Assembly: GCF_016744625.1 (NCBI RefSeq)
Contig: NZ_JADGDZ010000003.1
Coordinates: forward strand, 42,239 to 106,238
Source of the DNA: Winogradskyella sp.
Lineage (GTDB): Bacteria > Bacteroidota > Bacteroidia > Flavobacteriales > Flavobacteriaceae
Direction: 5' to 3'
DNA: 64,000 nucleotides
A model generated the notes under the pieces. It saw nothing but the letters and a program-made list of their open reading frames with translations. It was not told where the DNA came from and ran no database searches. Below are positions 45,063-53,773 of this stretch, piece by piece. Position 1 is the first letter of the stretch, and each line of letters starts with the position of its first letter. The translations under genes and the position numbers were made by a program.

Positions 45063-45959
45063 ATGTCTTCAAAAACCAGATTAGATCGTGCTTATAAAAA
45101 TGCCAAACGCATAAGCTTTGACGATTCTTCTAAGTTTATATTGTTTAGCGATTGCCACAGAGGAGACAATAGTTTTGCAGATGACTTTGCCAATAATCGG
45201 AATATTTATTTTCATGCTTTAAAACATTATTATTCTGAAGGATTTAGTTATTGTGAACTTGGCGATGGTGATGAATTGTGGGAAAACTTATCGTTTGAAT
45301 CTATCTTGAATGCACATAAAAATGTATATATGCTCATGAAGTTATTTCATGAGCAAGATCGCTTGCACATGATTTGGGGAAACCACGATATGGTGTATCG
45401 CGATCCTAATTATGTCGAAAAACATTTATCTACCTATTTCGATCCAAAAACAGGTGAGGATGTAGAGTTGTTTTGCGACATTAAATATCATGAAGGGATT
45501 ATTTTACAATATTCTAAAACTGAACAAGAATTATTCTTATGCCATGGCCATCAAGCCGATTGGTGGAATTACCTCTTTTGGAAATGGAGTCGCTTTATGG
45601 TTCGTGTACTTTGGAAACCTTTAAATGTTATGGGAATTGCAGATCCTACAAGTCCGGCAAAAAACTACAAAGGCCTTATTAAAATAGAACGACGAACAAA
45701 AAAATGGATTACCGATAATAATAATCTAATTACAGTCGTTGGTCATACTCACAGACCTCGTTTTCCAGAACCTGGAGACATTGCGTTTTTCAATGATGGT
45801 AGTTGTGTACACCCAAGAAGTATAACTGGTATTGAAATAGAAAACGGCTCGATTTCTTTGATTAAATGGCAGATTGTAACTACTGAAGATGGCACGCTGA
45901 AGATTGATCGCTTTTTGTTAGAAGGGCCAACCAAGTTGAGTTCTTATAAAACGGAATAA
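45063..45959 (+). CDS. metallophosphoesterase family protein
   Basis: 298 aa; FILFSDCHRGDNS, ELGDGDELWE, MIWGNHDMV, FLCHGHQADWW, VVGHTHRPRF. Confidence 0.95.
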   Translation: MSSKTRLDRAYKNAKRISFDDSSKFILFSDCHRGDNSFADDFANNRNIYFHALKHYYSEGFSYCELGDGDELWENLSFESILNAHKNVYMLMKLFHEQDRLHMIWGNHDMVYRDPNYVEKHLSTYFDPKTGEDVELFCDIKYHEGIILQYSKTEQELFLCHGHQADWWNYLFWKWSRFMVRVLWKPLNVMGIADPTSPAKNYKGLIKIERRTKKWITDNNNLITVVGHTHRPRFPEPGDIAFFNDGSCVHPRSITGIEIENGSISLIKWQIVTTEDGTLKIDRFLLEGPTKLSSYKTE

Positions 45960-45975
45960 CTAGAATAAATCAGTT

Positions 45976-46001
45976 ATTGCACGGACGAAGGACGTGACAA
46001 T
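45976..46001. repeat. degenerate REP-like hairpin
   Basis: ATTGCACG-gacgaagga-CGTG(a)CAAT. Confidence 0.45.
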
Positions 46002-46062
46002 CTTTAAAAATTAAACTAAGAAACGAACAGGTTTCCGCGCTGCGCTAGCAATGATGTTCCAA

Positions 46063-46398
46063 TTAACTTTCAGGAGCTAACTCAACTTCTAAACCTTCCA
46101 TTTCTGTCGTCATTTGTATTTGACAACCTAAACGCGAATTATCCTTTACATAAAACGCTTCCGAAAGCATAGCTTCCTCATCATCTTGCATTTCTGGTAA
46201 TTCGGTTTCACTTAAAACATAACATTGACATGAGGCACACATAGCCATACCACCACAAACACCTATCGTTCCTTCTGGAGCAAGCTCGTAAGAACGAACT
46301 ACTTCCATTAAATTCATAGCCATGTCTGTAGGTGCTTCAATTTTATGGATTACACCTTTTCTGTCTATTATTGTTATGTTTATATCTGGATTTTCCAA
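46063..46398 (-). CDS. 2Fe-2S ferredoxin
   Basis: 111 aa; GVCGGMAMCASCQCYVL ... RLGCQIQMT. Confidence 0.95.
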   Translation of the reverse strand: MENPDINITIIDRKGVIHKIEAPTDMAMNLMEVVRSYELAPEGTIGVCGGMAMCASCQCYVLSETELPEMQDDEEAMLSEAFYVKDNSRLGCQIQMTTEMEGLEVELAPES

Positions 46399-47454
46399 TT
46401 AATCGATTGCTTTTACCACCGCTTTAGGTGCTTCTTTTCGTGTTCCATCAAAACCATCAATTCCACTAACGGTTGTATATTTTAAAACATAGCGCTTTCC
46501 TGGATTGATGATTTTATAGGCAGCTTGACACATTAATGTTGCTTCATGGAAACCACAAAGAATCAGCTTTAATTTCCCTGGATATGTGTTTACATCTCCA
46601 ATAGCAAAAATACCTGGTATGTTAGTTTGGTAATCTAATGAATTATCAACCTTAATTGCATTCTTTTCTATCTCAAGTCCCCAATTTGCTATTGGTCCTA
46701 GCTTAGGAGATAAGCCAAATAATGGAATGAAATGATTTGTTTTAACTACGATTGGTTCTTCACCCTTCTTAGTTACCTCAACGCTTTCAACTTTCTCATT
46801 ACCATTAATAGCTGTTATTTCGGCTGGAGTAATAAGAGTTATTTTTCCTTTATTCTTTAATTCTTGTACTTTTTCTACCGAATCTAAATGACCTCGGAAT
46901 TCATTTCGTCTATGAATTAATGTTACATCACTTGCAACATCACTTAAAAAGATACTCCAATCTAAAGCCGAATCTCCTCCACCTGCAATAACTACCTTTT
47001 TATCTCTGTAGAATTCTGGATCTTTAATAATGTATTCTACTCCATTATCTTCGAACTCAGTGATGTTTTCTAATAATGGCTTTCTAGGCTCAAAACTTCC
47101 TAATCCTCCAGCAATAGCAACAACTGGCGCTTGATGCTTCGTTCCTTTATTCGTAGTAACGATAAAACTTCCGTCTTCTTGTTTTTCAATCGTTTCAGCA
47201 CGTTCTCCAAGCGTAAAACCTGGTTCGAATTGCTTACACTGCTCCAGTAGTTTATCAGTTAAATCACCTGCTAAAATTTCTGGATACGCAGGAATATCGT
47301 AAATCGGTTTCTTTGGATAAATCTCAGAACATTGACCACCTGGTTGTGGTAAAGCATCAATTAAATGACACTTTAATTTTAATAAACCTGCTTCAAAAAC
47401 AGTGAAAAGTCCTGTTGGACCTGCTCCAATTATAAGTATATCTGTTGTAATCAT
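46399..47454 (-). CDS. ferredoxin--NADP reductase-type NAD(P)/FAD oxidoreductase
   Basis: MITTDILIIGAGPTGLFTVFEAGLLKLKC, VVIAGGGDSALDWSIFLSD, GIFAIGDVNTYPGKLKLILCGFHEA. ORF is listed from 47508, but the ATG at 47454 starts the Rossmann motif. Confidence 0.92.
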   Translation of the reverse strand: MITTDILIIGAGPTGLFTVFEAGLLKLKCHLIDALPQPGGQCSEIYPKKPIYDIPAYPEILAGDLTDKLLEQCKQFEPGFTLGERAETIEKQEDGSFIVTTNKGTKHQAPVVAIAGGLGSFEPRKPLLENITEFEDNGVEYIIKDPEFYRDKKVVIAGGGDSALDWSIFLSDVASDVTLIHRRNEFRGHLDSVEKVQELKNKGKITLITPAEITAINGNEKVESVEVTKKGEEPIVVKTNHFIPLFGLSPKLGPIANWGLEIEKNAIKVDNSLDYQTNIPGIFAIGDVNTYPGKLKLILCGFHEATLMCQAAYKIINPGKRYVLKYTTVSGIDGFDGTRKEAPKAVVKAID

Positions 47455-47498
47455 GAATGTAAAGTTGGAAACAAAACTACTAACGTATTTTAATTTAG

Positions 47499-47518
47499 AA
47501 TGTGACAAATGTCACATT
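47499..47518. promoter_or_regulatory. CRP/FNR-type palindrome
   Basis: AATGTGACA-AA-TGTCACATT, matches TGTGA-N6-TCACA; TAGTTTTG (-7-like, minus strand) at 47479-47472. Confidence 0.6.
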
Positions 47519-47520
47519 AA

Positions 47521-47760
47521 TTATTCAACATTAATAACTCCTTCTATTTGTGGAGCATATTTCTTTATAGTCATCTCAACTCCAGATTTTAATGTCATTT
47601 GGTTAACACTACAAGACGTACAAGCACCCACAAGTTGTACTTTAACATATTTATCATCATCTATAGATAATAAATTAATGTCTCCTCCATCACTTTGTAG
47701 AAACGGACGAATCTCATCCAATGCTTTTTCTACGTTTAATTTAAGTTCTTCTGAGCTCAT
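47521..47760 (-). CDS. NifU family protein (Fe-S scaffold C-terminal domain)
   Basis: 79 aa; LDEIRPFLQSDGGDINLLSI...QLVGACTSCSVNQMTLKSGVEMTIKKYAP. Confidence 0.94.
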   Translation of the reverse strand: MSSEELKLNVEKALDEIRPFLQSDGGDINLLSIDDDKYVKVQLVGACTSCSVNQMTLKSGVEMTIKKYAPQIEGVINVE

Positions 47761-48900
47761 TTACTTTTTATTTACAGCAGAGCAACCTGCCATTGTTGTA
47801 ATTTTTATTGCCTCTGTAGCTGGTATATCTTCATTTCTGTTTACCACTTGCTGAACAACTTCTCGAGTTATTGCTTCAAAAGCCTCTTCTATTGGAGTTG
47901 CTGTTTGTAATGCTGCTGGTCTTCCAATATCACCTGCTTCCCTTATACTTTGTACCAATGGGACTTCTCCTAAAAATGGTACTTTTAAATCTTCAGCTAA
48001 GTTTTTAGCTCCTTCTTTACCAAATATATGATATTTATTTTCTGGCAATTCTGCAGGAGTGAAATATGCCATATTTTCTATAATCCCCAAAACTGGAACA
48101 TTAATACTCTCTTGTTTAAACATTGCAACACCTTTTTTAGCATCTGCTAAAGCCACATTTTGCGGAGTGCTCACTACAACTGCTCCTGTAATCGGTAACG
48201 CTTGCATAATACTTAAATGAATATCACCTGTTCCTGGAGGCAAATCGATCAATAAAAAATCTAATTCTCCCCAAGCTGCATCAAAAATCATCTGATTTAA
48301 GGCTTTAGAAGCCATTGGTCCTCTCCAAATAACCGCTTGATCTGGTTTTGTAAAAAATCCAATAGATAATACTTTAACTCCATAATTTTCAACAGGCTTC
48401 ATTTTAGATTTCCCATCAATATTTACAGATAATGGTCGTTCTGAAGCTACATCAAACATGATAGGAATAGATGGCCCATAAATATCAGCATCTAAAACAC
48501 CAACTTTAAAACCCATTTTAGCTAAGGTCACTGCTAAGTTAGCTGTAACTGTAGATTTACCTACTCCTCCTTTGCCAGAAGCTACAGCTACAATATTTTG
48601 TATACCAGGAATTGGTTTTCCTTTAATTTCATTTGTAGTTGGTTTAGCTGGTGCATCAACTTTAATATTAACTTTTATTTTTGCCTTTTCATAGACTTCT
48701 CTATGAATAGTTTGTAAAATATCAACTTCTGTTTTCTTTTTTGCCTGAAGACTTGGGTTTTTAATCGTAATATCTACGATAACCTCATCTGCAAATGTCA
48801 TCACATTGGTTACTGCACCACTATCTACCATATTTTCTCCCTCACCAGGAGTTGTAATGGTTTTAAGAGCTTTTAATATATCTTGTTTATTTAATTTCAT
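47761..48900 (-). CDS. apbC: Mrp/NBP35 family Fe-S carrier ATPase with N-terminal MIP18/DUF59 domain
   Basis: 379 aa; VASGKGGVGKSTVTANLAVTLAKMGFKVGVLDADIYGPSIP, LLIDLPPGTGDIHLSIMQ. Confidence 0.95.
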   Translation of the reverse strand: MKLNKQDILKALKTITTPGEGENMVDSGAVTNVMTFADEVIVDITIKNPSLQAKKKTEVDILQTIHREVYEKAKIKVNIKVDAPAKPTTNEIKGKPIPGIQNIVAVASGKGGVGKSTVTANLAVTLAKMGFKVGVLDADIYGPSIPIMFDVASERPLSVNIDGKSKMKPVENYGVKVLSIGFFTKPDQAVIWRGPMASKALNQMIFDAAWGELDFLLIDLPPGTGDIHLSIMQALPITGAVVVSTPQNVALADAKKGVAMFKQESINVPVLGIIENMAYFTPAELPENKYHIFGKEGAKNLAEDLKVPFLGEVPLVQSIREAGDIGRPAALQTATPIEEAFEAITREVVQQVVNRNEDIPATEAIKITTMAGCSAVNKK

Positions 48901-49026
48901 CTGCTACTATTACACTGTCTTTATTCAGATTAATTCTAAACACAAAGATACTGCTAAAAGTTTAAATTTTGAAGCGAATAAATTGAATTGAATAATGAAA
49001 TGATTGGGTTTTCTAATCGTAAAAAT

Positions 49027-49359
49027 CTACTCTAATTCTTTTGCTGGATCCCAATAGACAGATTCTAAATTTTGGATTTGATTATCTATGACTTCAATAC
49101 CTTCACTTTCTAGAAGTTGTTGCATTAAATTAGTACCTTCAAAATGATGTTTCCCAGTGAGTAATCCTTTACGATTTACAACACGATGTGCTGGCACGTC
49201 TTTTCCTCCAGAACCATTCATTGCATAACCAACAATACGAGCACTTTTCGCAGCTCCTAAATATTTCGCGATTGCTCCATAACTCGTTACCTTTCCATAA
49301 GGAACTAGCCGAGCAATTTCATAGACTTTTTCAAAAAAACCTAGTGTTTCAACCTTCAT
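49027..49359 (-). CDS. MGMT/alkyltransferase-like family protein
   Basis: 110 aa; VYEIARLVPYGKVTSYGAIAKYLGAAKSARIVGYAMNG...VPAHRVVNRKGLLTG; PAHR instead of PCHR, so ATL-type. Confidence 0.92.
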   Translation of the reverse strand: MKVETLGFFEKVYEIARLVPYGKVTSYGAIAKYLGAAKSARIVGYAMNGSGGKDVPAHRVVNRKGLLTGKHHFEGTNLMQQLLESEGIEVIDNQIQNLESVYWDPAKELE

Positions 49360-49988
49360 TAGAGTTCTCTTAAAATATTAATAAAAGTTACTAATGCAAC
49401 GATTCCTGTTATAATCCCAATACTATAGTTCATACTTTTTTGAGACGTGAATTTTCTATCTTTTATTTTATCGAAGAAAAAGATATAGAAATATAGCATT
49501 ACAAATGTTCCCATAGAGGCACCTGTAACATAAGTAATAATATTGGTGCGTTCAAAATCCATCCAACCAAAAGATGCTAGAGTAATAGTCATGTATGCCT
49601 GATACGGAATAGGGAATACGTTTAATGCTGAAAGTAACATACCATGCAACAGACGTCCATGCTTACTTTTAATTTCAGTTTCAACCTTAGCTTCTTTTTG
49701 TTTTGATGCTAATACTAAAAAATAGATGGTAATCAGAACAAAAATAACAAAGGCAACACGTTGAAGAATTTCGACTATATCTGGTCGATTAGACAAATAT
49801 CTTGCAAAAATAGCAGCAATATAAGTTTGAATAAAAACGACTATTGAAACTCCTGTTGAGAACATTATACCTCGTCCTGCTCCTTCTTTGAGGCTTATCC
49901 TTGCAGCTGTCATATTAAGTAATCCAGGCGGAACGACTCCAAGAAGCGCAACAAATAATCCAAGAAAGAAAACGACTGTAATACTCAA
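49359..49988 (-). CDS. LysE family transporter
   Basis: 209 aa; LFVALLGVVPPGLLNMTAARISLKEGAGRGIMFSTGVS. Confidence 0.85.
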   Translation of the reverse strand: MSITVVFFLGLFVALLGVVPPGLLNMTAARISLKEGAGRGIMFSTGVSIVVFIQTYIAAIFARYLSNRPDIVEILQRVAFVIFVLITIYFLVLASKQKEAKVETEIKSKHGRLLHGMLLSALNVFPIPYQAYMTITLASFGWMDFERTNIITYVTGASMGTFVMLYFYIFFFDKIKDRKFTSQKSMNYSIGIITGIVALVTFINILREL

Positions 49989-49991
49989 ATT

Positions 49992-50666
49992 TTAGTTGAT
50001 TTTGAATCTAATATACGTAATTGCTTTGTCTTTCTCTAAATACTGATTTTCGTAAAAGGTTTGAATTTCAGTCACTTCTTCAGGACTGCCCTCTAATTTA
50101 TACACATTATGATTGGCATATAAAATCTCATGCCCCAACCCATGAAGCAATCCAAGAGTATAACCATGCATAAACTCACTATCGGTTTTTAAATGCATTA
50201 AGCCACTAGGTTTCAGCACTTTTTTATAACGTTCTAGAAATTGAAGATTAGTCATACGATGTTTTGTACGCTGATATTTTATTTGAGGGTCTGGGAATGT
50301 AATCCAGATTTCGTCAACTTCATTTTCTGCAAAAACATATTCTATAAGCTCAATTTGTGTTCTTATAAAAGCAGCATTGGGAATATTTTCTTCAAGAGCT
50401 GTCTTTGCTCCTCGCCAAAAACGAGCTCCTTTAATATCAATACCAATAAAGTTTTTATTTGGATAGCGTTTTGCTAAACCAACCGTATACTCTCCTTTCC
50501 CACAACCTAACTCTAAAACTAATGGGTTATCGTTTTTAAAAATATCTTTCCTCCATTTTCTTTTCAAAGGAAACGTTCCATTAACCAGCTCATCTCTTGA
50601 TGGTTGAAATACATTTTCAAAGGTTTCATTTTCCTTAAAGCGTTTGAGTTTATTTTTACTTCCCAC
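49992..50666 (-). CDS. trmB: tRNA (guanosine(46)-N7)-methyltransferase TrmB
   Basis: 224 aa; LVLELGCGKGEYTVGLAKRYPNKNFIGIDIKGARFWRGAK, DEIWITFPDPQIKYQRTKHRMTN. Confidence 0.95.
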   Translation of the reverse strand: MGSKNKLKRFKENETFENVFQPSRDELVNGTFPLKRKWRKDIFKNDNPLVLELGCGKGEYTVGLAKRYPNKNFIGIDIKGARFWRGAKTALEENIPNAAFIRTQIELIEYVFAENEVDEIWITFPDPQIKYQRTKHRMTNLQFLERYKKVLKPSGLMHLKTDSEFMHGYTLGLLHGLGHEILYANHNVYKLEGSPEEVTEIQTFYENQYLEKDKAITYIRFKIN

Positions 50667-50822
50667 TTTTTCTACAATTTCTTGACACTATTAATAATTC
50701 GGTAAAATTAAGGAAACATTTTTAGGTTTATCTTTGTTTCATTCAATCATCTCTAAAATAAAAAAATACTGAAACCTGTTCTACATAAGAAACGTATTTT
50801 AGTCGCACCTCTAAATTGGGGA

Positions 50823-51830
50823 TTGGGACATGCTACTAGATGTATTCCTATTATAAATGCCTTAATAGATAATAATTTTGAACCTATAATTGCAAGTGAC
50901 GGAACAGCTTTAGAGTTATTAAAAAAAGAATTTCCAAAACTTAAATCTATTGAACTTCCTTCTTACAATATTACATATGCAAAAAAAGCAAATAGCTTTA
51001 AACTAAAGCTGATAAAAGATTCGCCCTATCTATTAAAAACTATAAAAAAAGAAAAAAAACGTATTGAGTCTATCGTTAAAACTGAAAACATCTCTGGGAT
51101 AATTTCAGACAATCGATTTGGTGTAAGACATAAAGATATCCCTTGCGTATTTATAACACATCAATTGCGCGTTTTAAGCGGAAGTACGACATGGTTAAGC
51201 TCTAAATTGCATCAAAAAATAATTTCGAAATTTAACGAATGTTGGGTTCCAGATCATATTGGCACTAAAAATTTAAGTGGATATTTAGGACATATTGAAG
51301 GCTATCAACATTCAGTGAAATATTTAGGGCCATTAACTCGATTTAAAAAACTAGATCTAAAAACAAAATACAATCTTCTAGTATTACTCTCTGGACCAGA
51401 ACCTCAGCGAACTTATCTAGAAAACAAACTTTTAGGCGATTTAAAACACTATAAAGGGAATGTCCTTTTTATAAAGGGAATCATAGAGTCTGAGCAACAA
51501 AAAGAAATTCTTGAAAATATGGTTATTTATAATTTTATGACTAGCGCTGAACTCGAAGTTGCCATTAATGAAAGTAATCTTATTTTAAGTCGGTCGGGTT
51601 ATACAACCATTATGGATTTAGCAAAACTCGAGAAAAAAGCTTTTTTTATACCTACACCAGGACAATTTGAACAAGAATATTTAGCTAAAAAACTAAATAA
51701 AGAAGGCATAGTTCCATCTGCAACTCAAGATGAATTTGATATAAAAATGTTATCTAATGTTGAAAATTACTCTGGTTTTCAATCTCAAGAATATATTGTT
51801 AACTACAGGAAGTTATTTCGTCTTTTCTAG
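50823..51830 (+). CDS. glycosyltransferase, MurG/UGT-like (N-terminus extends upstream; see findings)
   Basis: 335 aa from TTG; MGHATRCIPIINALIDNNFEPIIASDG..., SRSGYTTIMDLAKLEKKAFFIPTPGQFEQEYLA. Confidence 0.88.
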   Translation: MGHATRCIPIINALIDNNFEPIIASDGTALELLKKEFPKLKSIELPSYNITYAKKANSFKLKLIKDSPYLLKTIKKEKKRIESIVKTENISGIISDNRFGVRHKDIPCVFITHQLRVLSGSTTWLSSKLHQKIISKFNECWVPDHIGTKNLSGYLGHIEGYQHSVKYLGPLTRFKKLDLKTKYNLLVLLSGPEPQRTYLENKLLGDLKHYKGNVLFIKGIIESEQQKEILENMVIYNFMTSAELEVAINESNLILSRSGYTTIMDLAKLEKKAFFIPTPGQFEQEYLAKKLNKEGIVPSATQDEFDIKMLSNVENYSGFQSQEYIVNYRKLFRLF

Positions 51831-52856
51831 CGTAAAAGAAAACTCGCTACCAACACCTAATTCACTTTCTACGTATATTTTCTCTTCGTGTGCTTCAATA
51901 ATATGCTTCACTATAGACAAGCCTAGACCAGAACCACCTTCTTTTCTCGAACCACTTTTATCGACACGGTAAAAACGCTCAAAAAGGCGTGGTAAATTTT
52001 GTTTCGAAATACCCTCACCATTATCAGTAACTCTAATAATAGCTTTGTTTTTTATTAAGTTTTCTATACTAATTTCCGTAGTCCCTTTTGTTCTTCCGTA
52101 TTTTATAGAATTAACTATTAAATTAGTTAAGACCTGTTGAATTCGTTCTTTATCTGCATAAACCATTATAGGTTCTAAATAGTCTATATCGAACGTTAAT
52201 GTTATATTTTTCTTTGCTGCTTTCATTTCAAAAAGCTCAAATACATTTTGAACTAATTTCACAATATCAAACTCTTCTTTATTAAGACTAAGATCACCAA
52301 CTTCTAATTTGGTAATCATATCTAAATCTTTAATGATATATGTTAACCGTTCTACACCTTTACTTGCTCGTGTAAGGTATTTTTTTCTAATTTTTTCATC
52401 CTCAATCTCACCATCTAAAAGTGTGTCTACATAACCTTGTACTGTAAACAAAGGCGTTTTTAATTCATGTGACACATTCCCAATAAACTCTTTACGATAT
52501 TCTTCCCTAATCTTTAAAGTCTCAATCTCAATTTTCTTATCTCTAGCGTATTTGTCTATTTCTCGTTTAAGTGTCCCCATATCAGTAGTAATGGGTTGTT
52601 GTCTCAAATTTGTAGCTTCCAAAAGCTTAAGGTTATCATATATATTTTTTACACGTCTATATATAAAACGTTCTACTCTGTATTGTACTATTGCAAAACA
52701 TAATGGGAAACAAATTAAAGGGAAGAAGATAACTTGCCAATTAAAGGTGTGATAGTAATATAAAAAAACACTCACAAGGAGTGTCGTAAACATCGTTACG
52801 TACAGCGATGTTCGTATTGCAAATTTATACGTTTTCTTAAAATTGCTTTTTTGCAT
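51813..52856 (-). CDS. sensor histidine kinase (PhoR-like)
   Basis: 347 aa; two TMs; FIGNVSHELKTPLFTVQGYVDTLLDG, DNGEGISKQNLPRLFERFYRVDKSGSRKEGGSGLGLSIVKHI. Confidence 0.96.
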   Translation of the reverse strand: MQKSNFKKTYKFAIRTSLYVTMFTTLLVSVFLYYYHTFNWQVIFFPLICFPLCFAIVQYRVERFIYRRVKNIYDNLKLLEATNLRQQPITTDMGTLKREIDKYARDKKIEIETLKIREEYRKEFIGNVSHELKTPLFTVQGYVDTLLDGEIEDEKIRKKYLTRASKGVERLTYIIKDLDMITKLEVGDLSLNKEEFDIVKLVQNVFELFEMKAAKKNITLTFDIDYLEPIMVYADKERIQQVLTNLIVNSIKYGRTKGTTEISIENLIKNKAIIRVTDNGEGISKQNLPRLFERFYRVDKSGSRKEGGSGLGLSIVKHIIEAHEEKIYVESELGVGSEFSFTLEKTK

Positions 52857-53542
52857 TAGTCTACAAACTTGTAACCAACACCTTTGACTGTTTTAAAGGA
52901 TTTGTCTCCTATTTTTTCGCGAAGTTTTCTAATATGTACATCTATAGTTCTCCCACCAACAACGACATCATTTCCCCAGACTTTATCTAAAATTTCTTCG
53001 CGCTTAAATACTTTACCAGGCTTGGTTGCTAACAAAGATAACAATTCAAACTCTTTTCTAGGTAATGTGATTTCTACTCCCTTATTGGTAATTTTATATT
53101 CTTCTTTATAAATAACTAAATCACCAGCTTTAACTATTGCATCTGCTGCATTTTCGGTACTCTTAAGTCTTCTTAATAAAGCTTTTACTTTACTCACTAA
53201 AACTTTAGGTTTAATGGGCTTTGCAATATAGTCATCTGCACCAGCATCAAAACCTGCTACTTGAGAATAATCTTCACCTCTTGCAGTTAAAAAAGTTATA
53301 ATAGTGTCACTCAAATCAGATTGTTCTCTAATACGTTCGCAAGCTTCAATACCATCCATTTCTGGCATCATAACATCTAAAATAATTAAATGTGGTTTGT
53401 ATTTTTTAGCCTTCTCAACGGCTTCAACTCCATTCTCACCAGTAATTACTTGGTAGCCTTCAGTTGATAAATTAAACCCAACAATTTCTAAAATATCTGG
53501 CTCATCATCTACCAATAATATTTTAATATCCTTCTTTTTCAA
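52856..53542 (-). CDS. response regulator, OmpR/PhoB type
   Basis: 228 aa; ILLVDDEPDILEIVGFNL, LIILDVMMPEMDG, winged helix VWGNDVVVGGRTIDVHIRKLREKIGDKSFKTVKGVGYKF. Confidence 0.96.
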   Translation of the reverse strand: MKKKDIKILLVDDEPDILEIVGFNLSTEGYQVITGENGVEAVEKAKKYKPHLIILDVMMPEMDGIEACERIREQSDLSDTIITFLTARGEDYSQVAGFDAGADDYIAKPIKPKVLVSKVKALLRRLKSTENAADAIVKAGDLVIYKEEYKITNKGVEITLPRKEFELLSLLATKPGKVFKREEILDKVWGNDVVVGGRTIDVHIRKLREKIGDKSFKTVKGVGYKFVD

Positions 53543-53773
53543 TGTAAATACAATTTTAAGGTTTTGTAAATATAAAATATATCTACCTTAACTTAAGGTG
53601 AATTTTGAATTGGTAACAATTCGCTAACATTGCATTCGTAAGTTGCTGAAAACTAAAACCCTCTGACACTTACTATGTTAACTTATTGTAAAAAAGTGAA
53701 TTATTGACAAACTCTTCTATAAATACTCGCTATTTGTTAGTATATTTATAGTCTAATTTTTTAAAAATCAATT

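Noticed and set aside
47402-47854. 150-aa + strand ORF
   Set aside because: Antisense to NifU and neighbours, which have strong family motifs.
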